64,000 nucleotides of DNA from JAZKFT01 sp040386335 (GCA_040386335.1 JAZKFT010000026.1:1-64000), one strand, 5' to 3'; positions 8,090 through 18,218 are shown, counted from the stretch's first letter. The notes: generated by a model from the letters alone, not told the origin. Program-made: numbers and translations.

Positions 8090-9409
8090 ATGAAAGCAAT
8101 AGTATTAATACTTGGTTCCACTATTTTCTCATTAGCCCTTACGGCACAACCTGCCCAAACTTCTTATAAGTTCGATTTCGGTTCAGGCAAGGTGGCAAAA
8201 GGCTATACGCAAGTACTTGCAACAACTGTATATTCCAAAGATGCCGGCTTTGGGTTCGACTTTGAAACTAGTGCAACCGATGTGTTGGGTAGGGGAAAGA
8301 ATGCGCTCACATGCGATGGGGTTACCAGCAGTAAGCCCTTTTATTTTTCAGTAAACGTACCCGAAGGCAACTATAAAATTACCGTGACCCTCGGCAATGA
8401 TATGGCGAAAACAATGACGACGGTTAAGGCCGAATCAAGGCGGCTGATGCTGGAAAATATTGAGACTAAGCCGGGGGAATTCGTTACCAAAACTTTTATT
8501 GTTAACGTGAAAGACGCAAAGATCAATGAGACCGAAAAAGTGGGATTAAAGGTCCGGGAAGTCACAAAATTAGACTGGGATGACAAGCTCAGTTTGGAGT
8601 TTGATTTGCAACCTACATTGGCAGCAATACAAATAGAAAAAGTAGCCGATCAGATCACGGTGTACCTCGCTGGCAATTCCACGGTGGTGAACCAGGACGA
8701 TGAGCCCTGGGCAGCCTGGGGTCAAATGATTCCACGCTTTTTTAAGCCCGGAGTAGCCATTGCCAATCATGCTGAAAGCGGCTTAACCCTGGGTAGTTTT
8801 TTAGGCAGCAGGCGTTTGAAAAAAGTGTTGAGTGTTATAAAGCCCGGTGACTACCTGTTTGTTGAATTTGGGCATAACGATCAAAAGGAAAAAGGGCCAA
8901 ATGATGGCGCGTGGAAATCCTACACAGAACGCATGAAATTGTTTATCGCAGAAGCTAAAAGCAAAGGTGCGATCCCAGTGGTCATTACATCTACCGCAAG
9001 AAGAAATTTTGATTCCACAGGCAAAAATGTAAATAGCCTTGGGGATTACCCGGCTGCCGCCCGTAAAGCAGCACAGGATGAGGGTGTGGCTTTAATAGAT
9101 CTGAATGAGATGAGCACCCGCTTTTATGAGGCCTTGGGCGTGGAACCCTCTAAAAAAGCGTTGGTTCATTATCCCGCAAATACTTTTCCCGGGCAGGATA
9201 AGCCGCTGGCAGATAATACCCATTTTAGCCCCTACGGTGCTTATGAACTGGCAAAGTGCATTGTAGAGGGTATCAAAAACACCAAACTGGGACTGACAAA
9301 ATACCTCGTTGATGCGCCGTTTTTCGATCCGTCAAAGCCAGATGCCCCTGCTGCATTTTCCTGGCCACAAAGTCCTAAAAATAATGTGATTAAGCCCGAC
9401 GGAAATTAG
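8090..9409 (+). CDS. Rhamnogalacturonan acetylesterase, CE12-type SGNH hydrolase
   Basis: This exported esterase would remove acetyl groups from rhamnogalacturonan so that backbone hydrolases can act. A signal peptide covers about 1-20. Residues 25-185 form a beta-rich domain starting YKFDFGSG, of the kind found in front of Bacteroidota CE12 enzymes. The SGNH domain follows, with nucleophile Ser197 in VYLAGNSTVV, the GHND block at 261-264 and the Asp375/His378 pair in ADNTHFSPYG. All four SGNH blocks are intact. It is the first gene of the locus and lies 151 bases before susC in the same direction. The 285 bases upstream hold no convincing gene. Confidence 0.92.
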   Translation: MKAIVLILGSTIFSLALTAQPAQTSYKFDFGSGKVAKGYTQVLATTVYSKDAGFGFDFETSATDVLGRGKNALTCDGVTSSKPFYFSVNVPEGNYKITVTLGNDMAKTMTTVKAESRRLMLENIETKPGEFVTKTFIVNVKDAKINETEKVGLKVREVTKLDWDDKLSLEFDLQPTLAAIQIEKVADQITVYLAGNSTVVNQDDEPWAAWGQMIPRFFKPGVAIANHAESGLTLGSFLGSRRLKKVLSVIKPGDYLFVEFGHNDQKEKGPNDGAWKSYTERMKLFIAEAKSKGAIPVVITSTARRNFDSTGKNVNSLGDYPAAARKAAQDEGVALIDLNEMSTRFYEALGVEPSKKALVHYPANTFPGQDKPLADNTHFSPYGAYELAKCIVEGIKNTKLGLTKYLVDAPFFDPSKPDAPAAFSWPQSPKNNVIKPDGN

Positions 9410-9560
9410 AATTACAGCAACCGTACCTTCTGGTTTAGAATTCCGCAGGAATGTTGAAACTGCTGTCTCACGGAAGCTTTTTTAACAGGATAGGGCAGGA
9501 TGGAAAAAGCAGCGTTTTTTTTTAGCTTTAAGCATTATTAACGATTCAACTACCTGCTAT

Positions 9561-12500
9561 ATGAAAAAAGCTTCATTGCTTCTTTTGGTGTATATCCTAT
9601 TGTTGCCCTGCATGATATTCGCCCAGCAAAAATCAATTAAAGGAAAAGTAACCGACGAAACAGGCATTGGAATACCCGATGGCACTGTTTTGGTAAAGGG
9701 CACCACCACTTCTACTAAAACAGACGCGAATGGCGATTTCACCATTAGCGTCCCTGGACCTGGCAGTGTGCTGGTCTTTACCTATACCGGTTTTGCCCCG
9801 CAAGAAATTGCCGTCAGAAATAAAACCATTATTAACGTGTCCATGTCTACCGAAATTAAAGGTTTGGGAGAGGTGGTAGTAGTAGGTTACGGAACCCAAA
9901 AAAAGAGTGATGTAACCGGGGCACTCACCAGTGTTTCCGCAAAAACGATACAGGAGCGGCCCTCCAATAATGTGCTTCAGGCCATACAGGGTAAGGCCGC
10001 CGGTGTAAATGTTTCTACGAATATGAAGCCCGGTGAGCTACCAGCCGTGCGTATCCGGGGCAACCGTTCTATAAATGCTTCAAACGACCCTTTATATGTT
10101 GTGGATGGTATCCCCATCATTTCCTCTCTAGGTGTAACTTCTTTTTCTATCAACGATATAAACCCCAACGACATCGCTTCGCTTGAGATATTGAAAGATG
10201 CATCCGCCACCGCCATTTATGGGTCACGGGGTGCAAATGGTGTCATACTGATTACCACCAAAAAAGGTTCTAAGGGAAGAATCTCCATTAATTATAACTC
10301 CACCGTATCTATGGATTCGTACAAGGAGCAAACCGATTGGGTAACTGCCGGAGAATACATTGACCGCTGGAGAGAATCGCTAATTAACGGGCGGCAATAC
10401 AACACAACGATACCCAATAATGCTGATTTTAATAAAGCCCCGATTGGCTGGTACCCCGACCCTTTTTTAGATGTAACGAGGATGGGGCTTGCCACCGACA
10501 AATATGCACAGAACAATGTATGGGCAGGCTATGAGTGGGACGTATTTGGCGTAACCCCCAAGACCCGTGCCAGCACGCCGGCAGAGCTTGCAATGGGTTG
10601 GCCTGCGCAGGTGCCCATTTATAACAGTCAAAACATCAAAGGCTTTGATTGGCGCAATGCTGCAGTTCGTACCGGTATCATGCAGAACCACCAGCTTTCT
10701 GTTTCCACAGGTAACGAGGCATCACGCATATATATATCTGTAGGCTATAATAACCAGACGGGGGTACAAAAAGACCAGGACTTTGAGCGCTTTAACCTGA
10801 ATTTGAATGGGGAGATCACGGCCAATAAATGGTTGACATTGGGCACATCGATTATTGGTTCTTTGTCCAAGCAAAATTTTGGTATTAACGCCAACCAGGG
10901 CAATACCGGATCAAAAGACCTCTACTCAAGAGCTACCGACCAGTTGCCGTATGCGTCGCCGATGGACAGCGCTGGTTTCTACATTAAAAATCCCGGGGGT
11001 AATCTAAACCTTTGGAACCCATTAATAGACATCACAGAATCATTGAATGAAAGACGCACCACCGCGATACTCGCCAATGTATTTACCGAAATAAAATTTA
11101 CTCCCTGGCTTAGATACCGCACTAATTTCAGTGCCCAGCTCCGCGGCTTTAGAAACGGAGCATGGACTGGCCCCAATGCCACCAGTCACCTCAACGCCAA
11201 ACCCAATACGGCTGGCTACAGCAGGGACGAAAACTTTTCGTGGGTGACAGAAAACTTGCTTTATTTCGACAAAACCTTTGCAAAGAAACATGCCGTGGGT
11301 GTCACGCTTTTGCAGTCGTCACAAAAAAGCCGCCGGGAAAATGTCAGTGCCAATGTGTCCAGCACCACTACCCCCATTTCACTTTGGTACGATCTGGGAG
11401 CCAACACAATTGGTCGCCCGGATGGATATGGTTCCGGTTTTACAGAGAATACACTTACCTCGTTCATGGGCCGTGTAAATTATACCCTTAACGATAAATA
11501 CCTGCTCACCGCTTCAGGCCGCTACGACGGGGCATCGGTGCTGGCACCAGGTCATAAGTGGAGCTTCTTTCCTTCTTTCGCCCTGGCATGGAAATTACAG
11601 GACGAGCCATTTTTAAAAAACGTGCAATGGCTAACCGAACTCAAACCCCGTGTGGGTTACGGTGTTACCGGCAACTCTTCGGTAAACCCATACACCACTA
11701 CCGGTCCGCTTAGCAGAAATCCTTATATTTTCGGAACGCTTCCAGGTATTGGGAACCTGCCACAGTTGGTACAAAACCCCGACCTCGGGTGGGAGCGGAC
11801 CGCCCAATGGAATTTTGGTCTTGACTTCTCGTTATTCAACAGGCGTGTGAGTGGCTCGGCAGAATATTACCAGGCCACCACTTCAGACCTGTTGTACAGC
11901 CGTACGCTTCCGGCAGTATCTGGTTATGTGCAAAAATTTGTAAATATTGGCAGCACCCAAAACAATGGCATAGAACTAACCCTAACCACAGTGAACGTGC
12001 AGAATAAAAATTTTACCTGGACTACTGAATTCAACATTGCAAGAAACACAGAAAAGATAGTAGAATTGCTGAATGGCAAGCAGGATCTGCTGGCAGAGCG
12101 CCGGTTTATTGGCCAGCCTATCAACGTGTTTTTCCATTACGATAATGCAGGTATCTGGCAAAATACCAAGGAAGACCTTGCCGAAATGGCCAAATTTAAT
12201 ACTACGGGTGGCACCAGGTTTTACCCCGGCATGATAAAGGTGGTAGATAAAAATGGCGATTACAGGATCAATGCTGAAGATTACACCATTCGTGGAAATG
12301 GAAACCCCAAATTTTACGGCGGTATCACCAATACTTTTAAATATAAAAACCTTTCGCTCAGCAGCTTTATCTATGCCCGTATAGGTCAAACTTATTTCGG
12401 TGGATACCCTGGCATCTTTGGCCGCAACGAAACCGATAACTGGTCGTGGACAAATCCTGATGGAAAGTGGCCCTTGTTAATTTCGGGTGCAGCCGTTGAT

Positions 12501-12809
12501 AATTTCACCCCTGCCATGCAGTTTAACGATGGTTCCTTTGTTGCGGTAAGAAATATTTCGCTCACCTACGATATGCCCGCCAAATTGCTTAAAAGAGCTT
12601 CTATAAAAAATCTTCAGCTTAATGTGCAGGTGCTTAACCCCTTTATGTTTGGCGGTGACCTGGTAAAGGCCGGCATCAATCCCGACGATGAGACCAATTG
12701 GGCCGCGCAATCACAGCCCAACAGCAACGCCACCAGCCCTTTAGGTGGTGTAAACAATAACACCATACTGATGCAAAGCATTGTATTTGGGTTACGGTTG
12801 GGTCTCTAA
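9561..12809 (+). CDS. SusC/RagA family TonB-dependent outer-membrane receptor
   Basis: This 1082-residue receptor imports oligosaccharides across the outer membrane together with its SusD lid. In order it has a signal peptide (1-22, ending FAQQ), a carboxypeptidase-regulatory-like beta domain (about 24-100, KGKVTDETGIGIPDG), the TonB-interaction segment and plug (about 102-230, with VVVGYGTQKKSDVTG, VRIRGNRSINASNDPLYVVD and the SusC signature ILKDASATAIYGSRGANGV), and the 22-strand barrel to the C terminus ending VFGLRLGL. Length is normal. SusD starts 27 bases downstream, so the two are one transcript. The surrounding enzymes imply a pectic or rhamnogalacturonan oligosaccharide as cargo. Confidence 0.97.
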   Translation: MKKASLLLLVYILLLPCMIFAQQKSIKGKVTDETGIGIPDGTVLVKGTTTSTKTDANGDFTISVPGPGSVLVFTYTGFAPQEIAVRNKTIINVSMSTEIKGLGEVVVVGYGTQKKSDVTGALTSVSAKTIQERPSNNVLQAIQGKAAGVNVSTNMKPGELPAVRIRGNRSINASNDPLYVVDGIPIISSLGVTSFSINDINPNDIASLEILKDASATAIYGSRGANGVILITTKKGSKGRISINYNSTVSMDSYKEQTDWVTAGEYIDRWRESLINGRQYNTTIPNNADFNKAPIGWYPDPFLDVTRMGLATDKYAQNNVWAGYEWDVFGVTPKTRASTPAELAMGWPAQVPIYNSQNIKGFDWRNAAVRTGIMQNHQLSVSTGNEASRIYISVGYNNQTGVQKDQDFERFNLNLNGEITANKWLTLGTSIIGSLSKQNFGINANQGNTGSKDLYSRATDQLPYASPMDSAGFYIKNPGGNLNLWNPLIDITESLNERRTTAILANVFTEIKFTPWLRYRTNFSAQLRGFRNGAWTGPNATSHLNAKPNTAGYSRDENFSWVTENLLYFDKTFAKKHAVGVTLLQSSQKSRRENVSANVSSTTTPISLWYDLGANTIGRPDGYGSGFTENTLTSFMGRVNYTLNDKYLLTASGRYDGASVLAPGHKWSFFPSFALAWKLQDEPFLKNVQWLTELKPRVGYGVTGNSSVNPYTTTGPLSRNPYIFGTLPGIGNLPQLVQNPDLGWERTAQWNFGLDFSLFNRRVSGSAEYYQATTSDLLYSRTLPAVSGYVQKFVNIGSTQNNGIELTLTTVNVQNKNFTWTTEFNIARNTEKIVELLNGKQDLLAERRFIGQPINVFFHYDNAGIWQNTKEDLAEMAKFNTTGGTRFYPGMIKVVDKNGDYRINAEDYTIRGNGNPKFYGGITNTFKYKNLSLSSFIYARIGQTYFGGYPGIFGRNETDNWSWTNPDGKWPLLISGAAVDNFTPAMQFNDGSFVAVRNISLTYDMPAKLLKRASIKNLQLNVQVLNPFMFGGDLVKAGINPDDETNWAAQSQPNSNATSPLGGVNNNTILMQSIVFGLRLGL

Positions 12810-12836
12810 TAAAACACCACATTTAAAAAATAAGTC

Positions 12837-15002
12837 ATGAAAAAATATAGTTCCATTTTGCTGTTGCTACTGACATTAAATTCTCTTTCTTCCTGCAAAA
12901 AATTTTTGGAAGAAAAGCAGGTGAGCAACCTGACACAGGATTATTATAACAACGAAAATGGCCTCGAAAGTCTTGTTACCGGGCTTTATGTATATGCCCG
13001 TGTAAAACATGAGTGGGATGCCAACGGAGCCCGGTTAATAGAAACTGAAACCGATGCCTACCAAACTGTAAACACCAACTGGGCCAGGTTGGGTAGTGGC
13101 GAGTATGGCAGCGATGTAAGTAGCGTGGCCAGCAATGTAAATAATTATATCGGTGGCGCTAATGCCAACAATGCCCCGATGGGTGCTTACCCGCATATTA
13201 ATAATTGCAACATAGCGTTAGACGTAATTGATAATGTAAAGCCGGGCAAGTTTGGAACAGATGAAACTTTTAGGAAAACCCGCCGGGCCGAAGTGCTTTT
13301 TTTGCGTAGCTGGGCTTATTATTTGATTTCTAATCAGCTGGGTGATGTGCCATTGTTGCTGACCCCAAAAAGAGAGGATAACGGCGTGTATTTTTACCCT
13401 AAAGCCAAACTGGAACTCATTTACAACCAGATAATCGCCGATGTAAAATGGGCCTATCAAAACTTGCCTGCCACTGTTGACAGGGGGCGCATTTCTAAAT
13501 GGGTAGCTGGCCATTTACTGGCCAAACTATACCTCAACAGGGCACAGGCATCTGGCTTTGGGAGCAGTTCCGAAGCGCACCTGAAAATGCTTTATAAAGG
13601 CAGTGTAGCTACCGACCTTGATTCCGTCATCACCGTTACCAGCGAAGTAATAACCGGCAATGGCGGTGCAGGTGGGCTGGCACCGGATTACTGGATGCTG
13701 TTTGACCCCAAAGTATCAGAAAGCATGCCGCACAAAGAAGTGTTGTGGGCCGCACAGTTCGACATTAACGTGTCGCTCAATGGAAGGTTTGGCGGCAACC
13801 GCTCTGTAAACTATCATATCGGCGATTATACCAATCAAACCGGCGTTACCCGTTCTATGGCATATGGAAGACCGTTTGGTGTGTTTAAACCCACAGACTG
13901 GGGCTACGATAACTTCCGTGATAAAGTGAACGACAGCCGCTATTACAAAACTTTCTCTTATGAGTACGTCAGCAACATGCCTGCTGCCACCAGTACATCG
14001 TACACCTGGACTGCTGCCGCAGCTACCTGGTGGAATGCCAATAAACCGGCCGGACAGCCCACGGTAACTGCTGGTGCCAAAAGAATCGTGCAGAACGAAC
14101 GTGCCCTTATTTATCTTGAAAATTCAAGAGAGGAAGCACTCGATTCCACGATGGTAATGAGTATGCCGTTCCAGTTTATGGTGCGGTGGATCAAGTCGGC
14201 CGTAACCAACCGCTTTTATTACAGGCTCTGGCATAATGGTAATAATCTTGGCCTTGCCAATACAATGACCGCACCCTACCTCGCATCCAAAAAGAATGTG
14301 GATCCTACCCGCGGTGGCAGTACCGATGAGGGCAATTTTAACAGCGAAAGCGGTACCCGCGACGCCATATTGATGCGGCTGGCGGAAACCTACCTGATTC
14401 GTGCCGAAGCGTATGGCCGCAAAGGACTTTATGGTATGGCTGTGGCCGATATAAATGTGATACGCCAGCGGGCAGCGTATAAAGGGGGTGAGAACCGCCC
14501 TGGTGTTTTGGTGCAATGGGAACCCAAAGCCATTGGTTTGTCACCGGCTGAAAGAGTAGCACCTTACCCGGCTGCCGCTACTGCTTATGGCAAAATAACG
14601 GTTTCCGAAAACCATTTTACAGCCGGAACGCCGGAAGCTATTGCGGAGGGTTATATACCCACCGTTACTTCCAAAGCCGATATGTTTGTCCATTTTATTT
14701 ACAATGAAAAAGCCCGCGAATTTTTAGCCGAAGGCCTTGCCTGGGAGGACCTTCACAACGCAGGTATTTTGTACGAACGTGCTATTTATCTGAACCAGAT
14801 GGCTTCCGATAAAATGGGTCTCTGGCCGGTAGCTTTTAACACGGTCAATGGTAACGGGCAAGACGGCAATGGCAAAGGGCAGATGAAAAAACATTACACC
14901 TTCCGCCCATGGCCCAATGCGTACCTGGTTGCACTTACCAATGAAGCAGGTACCCCTTTTGATGCAGCAGCAAGACTTGCCTATCAAAACCCCGGTTACT
15001 AG
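12837..15002 (+). CDS. SusD/RagB family surface glycan-binding lipoprotein
   Basis: The partner of the upstream SusC. The N terminus has a lipoprotein signal with lipobox Leu-Ser-Ser-Cys near residue 20, followed by KKFLEEKQVS. Family features include FLRSWAYYLISNQLGDVPLL (TPR region, about 155-175), the C-terminal YLIRAEAYGRKG helix and FIYNEKAREFLAEGLAWEDL. At 721 residues it is longer than many SusD proteins (about 500-650); extra loops in the middle (about 360-430) are rich in Trp, Ala and Thr and may contact glycan. A strong terminator begins 27 bases after the stop. Confidence 0.96.
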   Translation: MKKYSSILLLLLTLNSLSSCKKFLEEKQVSNLTQDYYNNENGLESLVTGLYVYARVKHEWDANGARLIETETDAYQTVNTNWARLGSGEYGSDVSSVASNVNNYIGGANANNAPMGAYPHINNCNIALDVIDNVKPGKFGTDETFRKTRRAEVLFLRSWAYYLISNQLGDVPLLLTPKREDNGVYFYPKAKLELIYNQIIADVKWAYQNLPATVDRGRISKWVAGHLLAKLYLNRAQASGFGSSSEAHLKMLYKGSVATDLDSVITVTSEVITGNGGAGGLAPDYWMLFDPKVSESMPHKEVLWAAQFDINVSLNGRFGGNRSVNYHIGDYTNQTGVTRSMAYGRPFGVFKPTDWGYDNFRDKVNDSRYYKTFSYEYVSNMPAATSTSYTWTAAAATWWNANKPAGQPTVTAGAKRIVQNERALIYLENSREEALDSTMVMSMPFQFMVRWIKSAVTNRFYYRLWHNGNNLGLANTMTAPYLASKKNVDPTRGGSTDEGNFNSESGTRDAILMRLAETYLIRAEAYGRKGLYGMAVADINVIRQRAAYKGGENRPGVLVQWEPKAIGLSPAERVAPYPAAATAYGKITVSENHFTAGTPEAIAEGYIPTVTSKADMFVHFIYNEKAREFLAEGLAWEDLHNAGILYERAIYLNQMASDKMGLWPVAFNTVNGNGQDGNGKGQMKKHYTFRPWPNAYLVALTNEAGTPFDAAARLAYQNPGY

Positions 15003-15028
15003 ATTCTTACAATAACGCACCAATCCAA

Positions 15029-15067
15029 GAAGCCTGCCTGTCGTGATGATGGCAGGCTTCTTTATTT
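15029..15067 (+). terminator. Rho-independent terminator after susD
   Basis: A perfect 10-bp stem, GAAGCCTGCC at 15029-15038 and GGCAGGCTTC at 15051-15060, has a 12-base loop and is followed by a T-rich run. It should uncouple the susCD transcript from the enzyme genes, at least in part. Confidence 0.85.
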
Positions 15068-15134
15068 TTTGCAGTGTGAATGAGCAGGAGTATATTTCCG
15101 CAAGGTTTTACGCTAACATTTATTAAACGATATT

Positions 15135-15878
15135 ATGAAAACGAATTGCTTTCTACTGACATTAACCATTCTGGCAATAAGTGCAGCCGCACAAAGCCAG
15201 GGCGACCCCAAACTGACTGAAATTTGGTCGCCTGTGCCAAAAGTGATTACTCCGGGCACTCCTGGATTTACAGGTGCTCCATCTGATGCCATTGTGCTCT
15301 ATAGCGGTAAAAAAGACAGTGATAAATGGATTGGAAAGGACGGCTCGGCTTTTAAATGGGCAACAGGGGAAACCGAGTTTACCGCCGTAGAAAAAGCAGG
15401 CGATATTAAAACCAAACAAGGCTTTGGCGATTGCCAGTTGCATATAGAATGGCGTACGCCGGCTGTGGTGAAAGGCGATGGACAGGGCCGTGGCAACAGC
15501 GGCATCTTTTTTATGGGCCGCTACGAGCTCCAGGTGTTGGATAATTATAACAATGTAACCTATAGCAATGGGCAAGCCGGAAGCATTTACAAACAAAGAA
15601 TTCCTTTAGTTAATGCGTGCCGTCCGCCAGGAGAGTGGCAGGTATATGACGTGATTTTTACCGCCCCAAGGTTTGGTGCAGATAGCATGGTAAAATCACC
15701 TGCCCGTATCACGGTCATTCACAATGGCGTGTTAGTGCAAAACAACATAGAAATTTGGGGCCCTACTGAATATATTGGCATTCCAAAATATGTGCAACAT
15801 GCCAACAAAGAGCCCATCGTATTGCAGGATCACGGCAACCCAACAAGTTTCCGCAACATCTGGATCAGGGAATTATAA
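15135..15878 (+). CDS. DUF1080 (3-keto-disaccharide hydrolase-like) secreted protein
   Basis: A 247-residue exported protein with a signal peptide (about 1-19) and one concanavalin-like beta sandwich of the DUF1080/PF06439 family. Family motifs are FGDCQLHIEWRTP, GNSGIFFMGRYELQVLDNYN, and C-terminal VLQDHGNPTSFRNIWIREL. Some members hydrolyse 3-keto-glycosides made by a dehydrogenase; others have no known activity. It is the first gene after the susD terminator and probably heads the enzyme block, so its promoter should lie in 15061-15134, though no clear consensus was found there. Fold assignment is firm; the reaction is an inference. Confidence 0.88.
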   Translation: MKTNCFLLTLTILAISAAAQSQGDPKLTEIWSPVPKVITPGTPGFTGAPSDAIVLYSGKKDSDKWIGKDGSAFKWATGETEFTAVEKAGDIKTKQGFGDCQLHIEWRTPAVVKGDGQGRGNSGIFFMGRYELQVLDNYNNVTYSNGQAGSIYKQRIPLVNACRPPGEWQVYDVIFTAPRFGADSMVKSPARITVIHNGVLVQNNIEIWGPTEYIGIPKYVQHANKEPIVLQDHGNPTSFRNIWIREL

Positions 15879-16053
15879 GTCTCAATTTGCTTGCCCGGAT
15901 CATTACAACCGATTGTATTTTGTTTCCCCTAAAAAATCAACCTTAATTAACCTTAATAACAGGATGCATCAGGACGCAGCGGCTCGTTGCTTCGTGTAGA
16001 TTTATTGCCTCATACCAGCTATGTAAAGTGGCCGGTATAAAACGCTTGCAGGC

Positions 16054-16266
16054 ATGAAATATACACGATTTCTAACGGTCGGTTTTGCCATACTTATTGC
16101 CGGGTTCCACTCCCGGGCACAGGCACCCCAAATATTTTCAACGGAAGCAATTAAAGCAATCGTAAACAGCGGTTCGGGTCTTTATGGCCCGGGCAAACCA
16201 GTCGTTGGCCGTGGTACCGGCGGCTGGCTTTTGAGGACTAAGAATGTAGAAATGCCGAATGTTTAA
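16054..16266 (+). CDS. Short secreted ORF, 70 aa, possible gene remnant
   Basis: The 70 residues begin with a good signal peptide (KYTRFLTVGFAILIAGFHSR, cleavage probably after AQA) and continue for about 45 residues of unrecognised sequence rich in Gly (VNSGSGLYGPGKPVVGRGTG). The stop overlaps the ThuA gene start by 8 bases, so the two could be translationally coupled. It may be a real small exported protein, or the 5' remnant of a larger enzyme gene lost by deletion. I recognise no family. Confidence 0.4.
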   Translation: MKYTRFLTVGFAILIAGFHSRAQAPQIFSTEAIKAIVNSGSGLYGPGKPVVGRGTGGWLLRTKNVEMPNV

Positions 16267-17182
16267 ATTAAAATTTTCATACCTGCTTGTTTTCATGCTT
16301 GCCTTTGTTTTTCATGCGCAGGCACAAAGGAAAATAAACGTGCTAATCGTAGATGGTTTTAGCAACCATGATTGGAAAGAGACCACTAAAGAAACAAAAG
16401 ATATACTGGAGGAAACCGGGCGTTTTAAGGTGGCGATTAGCGCAACACCGCCAACAGCAGAAGATACCGCCTGGCAATACTGGAATCCACATTTCAAAGA
16501 TTATGATGTGGTGATCCAAAACACTAACAATATTAAAAACAGCAACATCAAATGGCCCCGCAATATTGAAGCTGAATTGGAAGCATATGTGAAAGCCGGT
16601 GGTGGTTTGTATATTCTCCATTCTGCCAACAATTCGTTTGCGCATTGGAAGGAATACGATAAAATGATGGGCCTCGGATGGCGGTCGAAAGAAACCGGGT
16701 ACGCCATTGAGCTGGATAGTTTGAATAAGCTGGTCCGCATACCACCGGGGCAGGGTAGTGGTACCAACCACGGTAAAAGATTTGATGCCCGCATCAGCAT
16801 CTTAAATAGACATCCAATAAACAAAGGTTTCCCTGCCGAATGGATAACACCATCTATGGAGCTTTATACCCATGCCCGCGGCCCCGCTGAGAACCTCACG
16901 GTTTTGTCTTATGCTATGGATTCTGCCACCAAACGAAAGTGGCCGGTGGAATGGGTGGTGAACTATGGTAAAGGCCGGGTGTACGTATCCAGCATGGGGC
17001 ATTTGTGGAAAGACGAAGTGTACCCAATAAGCTATCGCTGTGTTGGGTTTCAAAGCCTTATAATACGGGCAACTGAATGGCTTGCTACAGGTAAAACTTC
17101 TTATCTTCTACCTGAAAACTTTCCTACCGATCATTCAGTAAGCGTGCGGAGCGAAACGGATTATCCCAAACCAAAACATTGA
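16259..17182 (+). CDS. ThuA domain protein, exported
   Basis: A 307-residue protein with a signal peptide (about 1-22, ending HAQAQ) and a ThuA (trehalose-utilisation-like, glutamine-amidotransferase-fold) domain. Landmarks are INVLIVDGFSNHDWKETTKE, AYVKAGGGLYILHSANNSF and VVNYGKGRVYVSSMGHLWKD. The first exported ThuA proteins were linked to disaccharide use in rhizobia. In Bacteroidota they occur beside DUF1080 proteins, oxidoreductases and TIM-barrel isomerases, as here. No biochemical activity is certain. The 8-base overlap with the upstream small ORF and the short gap to the GH43 gene place it in the enzyme operon. Confidence 0.9.
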   Translation: MFKLKFSYLLVFMLAFVFHAQAQRKINVLIVDGFSNHDWKETTKETKDILEETGRFKVAISATPPTAEDTAWQYWNPHFKDYDVVIQNTNNIKNSNIKWPRNIEAELEAYVKAGGGLYILHSANNSFAHWKEYDKMMGLGWRSKETGYAIELDSLNKLVRIPPGQGSGTNHGKRFDARISILNRHPINKGFPAEWITPSMELYTHARGPAENLTVLSYAMDSATKRKWPVEWVVNYGKGRVYVSSMGHLWKDEVYPISYRCVGFQSLIIRATEWLATGKTSYLLPENFPTDHSVSVRSETDYPKPKH

Positions 17183-17210
17183 ATAAATAATGCCTGCCTG
17201 TTTTATAAAT

Positions 17211-18218
17211 ATGAAAAGAATAATTGCCGCGGTTTACCTGCTGGCTTTGGTAAACCACTATTCAGCAGCACAGCCGCAGGACCGCAATCGTATCATTGAA
17301 AACAATGGGTTGAAGGGCAACCTGAATGCCCATGATCCCGTGATGATAAAACAGGGAGATACCTACTATGTCTTTACTACCGGGATGGGTATCAAAACTT
17401 CCAAAGACAGGATCAACTGGACCAATGCCGGCAGCGTGTTTGGCAGGGACAGTATCAAATTCAGCTGGTGGAATAATGACATTAAAGAGAAGATCGGTTT
17501 ATGGGCACCAGACATACACTACAGCAACGGGAAATATCATCTGTATTATTCTGTCTCTGCCTGGATGAACTTTAATTCGAGTATTGGATATGCCACCAAC
17601 ACCACGCTTGACAAGAATGACCCTGCCTACAAATGGGTGGATGAAGGGCAGGTGATGAGCTACAAAAATGGCGGCGAAGGAGTAAACGTAATTGACCCCA
17701 ATATTTTCATTAATAAAGATGGAAAAAAATACCTGGTGTATGGCTCATACAAAGCAGGCCTGAGATTGACGGAACTGGATTTCAACACTGGTAAACTCAA
17801 AAAGGATCCGCCCGAATTGACAACGCTAACTACCTCATTGGGCGAAGGCGTTTTCATCATTAAAGGCCCTAAGTATTATTACATTTTTGCGAGCCGTGGC
17901 CGCTGTTGCGCCGGAGATAGCAGCACCTATCAAATAGTAATGGGTCGGGCTGAAAATGTAAAAGGCCCTTATTTGAACAAGCAGGGAGAAAGTTGGGCAA
18001 ACAATAAATACAGTCTTTTTTTAGCTGGCGATAGTAGCGAGCCCGGCCGCGGCCATAATGGTTTTTTTACGGAACGCGATACTACTTTCATCGTGTATCA
18101 TGCTTATACACACTCTCAAAAAGGAGCGTCGTTGCTCAATATCAGGCCGATGTATATTGATGAGGCGGGCTGGCCAACAATAGACCCGACAATGAAATTG
18201 TTCAGGAGAGAGGAGTAG
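17211..18218 (+). CDS. GH43 arabinanase-like glycoside hydrolase
   Basis: An exported five-bladed beta-propeller that resembles endo- or exo-alpha-1,5-L-arabinanases. The start at 17211 gives a clean signal peptide (KRIIAAVYLLALVNHYSAAQ); an upstream ATG at 17190 would add seven residues before it. The three GH43 carboxylates are visible: Asp42 (NAHDPVMIK, base), Asp162 (NVIDPNIFI, pKa modulator) and Glu212 (SLGEGVFII, acid). The segment ASRGRCCAGDSSTYQIVMGR is typical of the arabinanase subfamilies. Its role would be to trim arabinan side chains of rhamnogalacturonan I. Confidence 0.92.
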   Translation: MKRIIAAVYLLALVNHYSAAQPQDRNRIIENNGLKGNLNAHDPVMIKQGDTYYVFTTGMGIKTSKDRINWTNAGSVFGRDSIKFSWWNNDIKEKIGLWAPDIHYSNGKYHLYYSVSAWMNFNSSIGYATNTTLDKNDPAYKWVDEGQVMSYKNGGEGVNVIDPNIFINKDGKKYLVYGSYKAGLRLTELDFNTGKLKKDPPELTTLTTSLGEGVFIIKGPKYYYIFASRGRCCAGDSSTYQIVMGRAENVKGPYLNKQGESWANNKYSLFLAGDSSEPGRGHNGFFTERDTTFIVYHAYTHSQKGASLLNIRPMYIDEAGWPTIDPTMKLFRREE

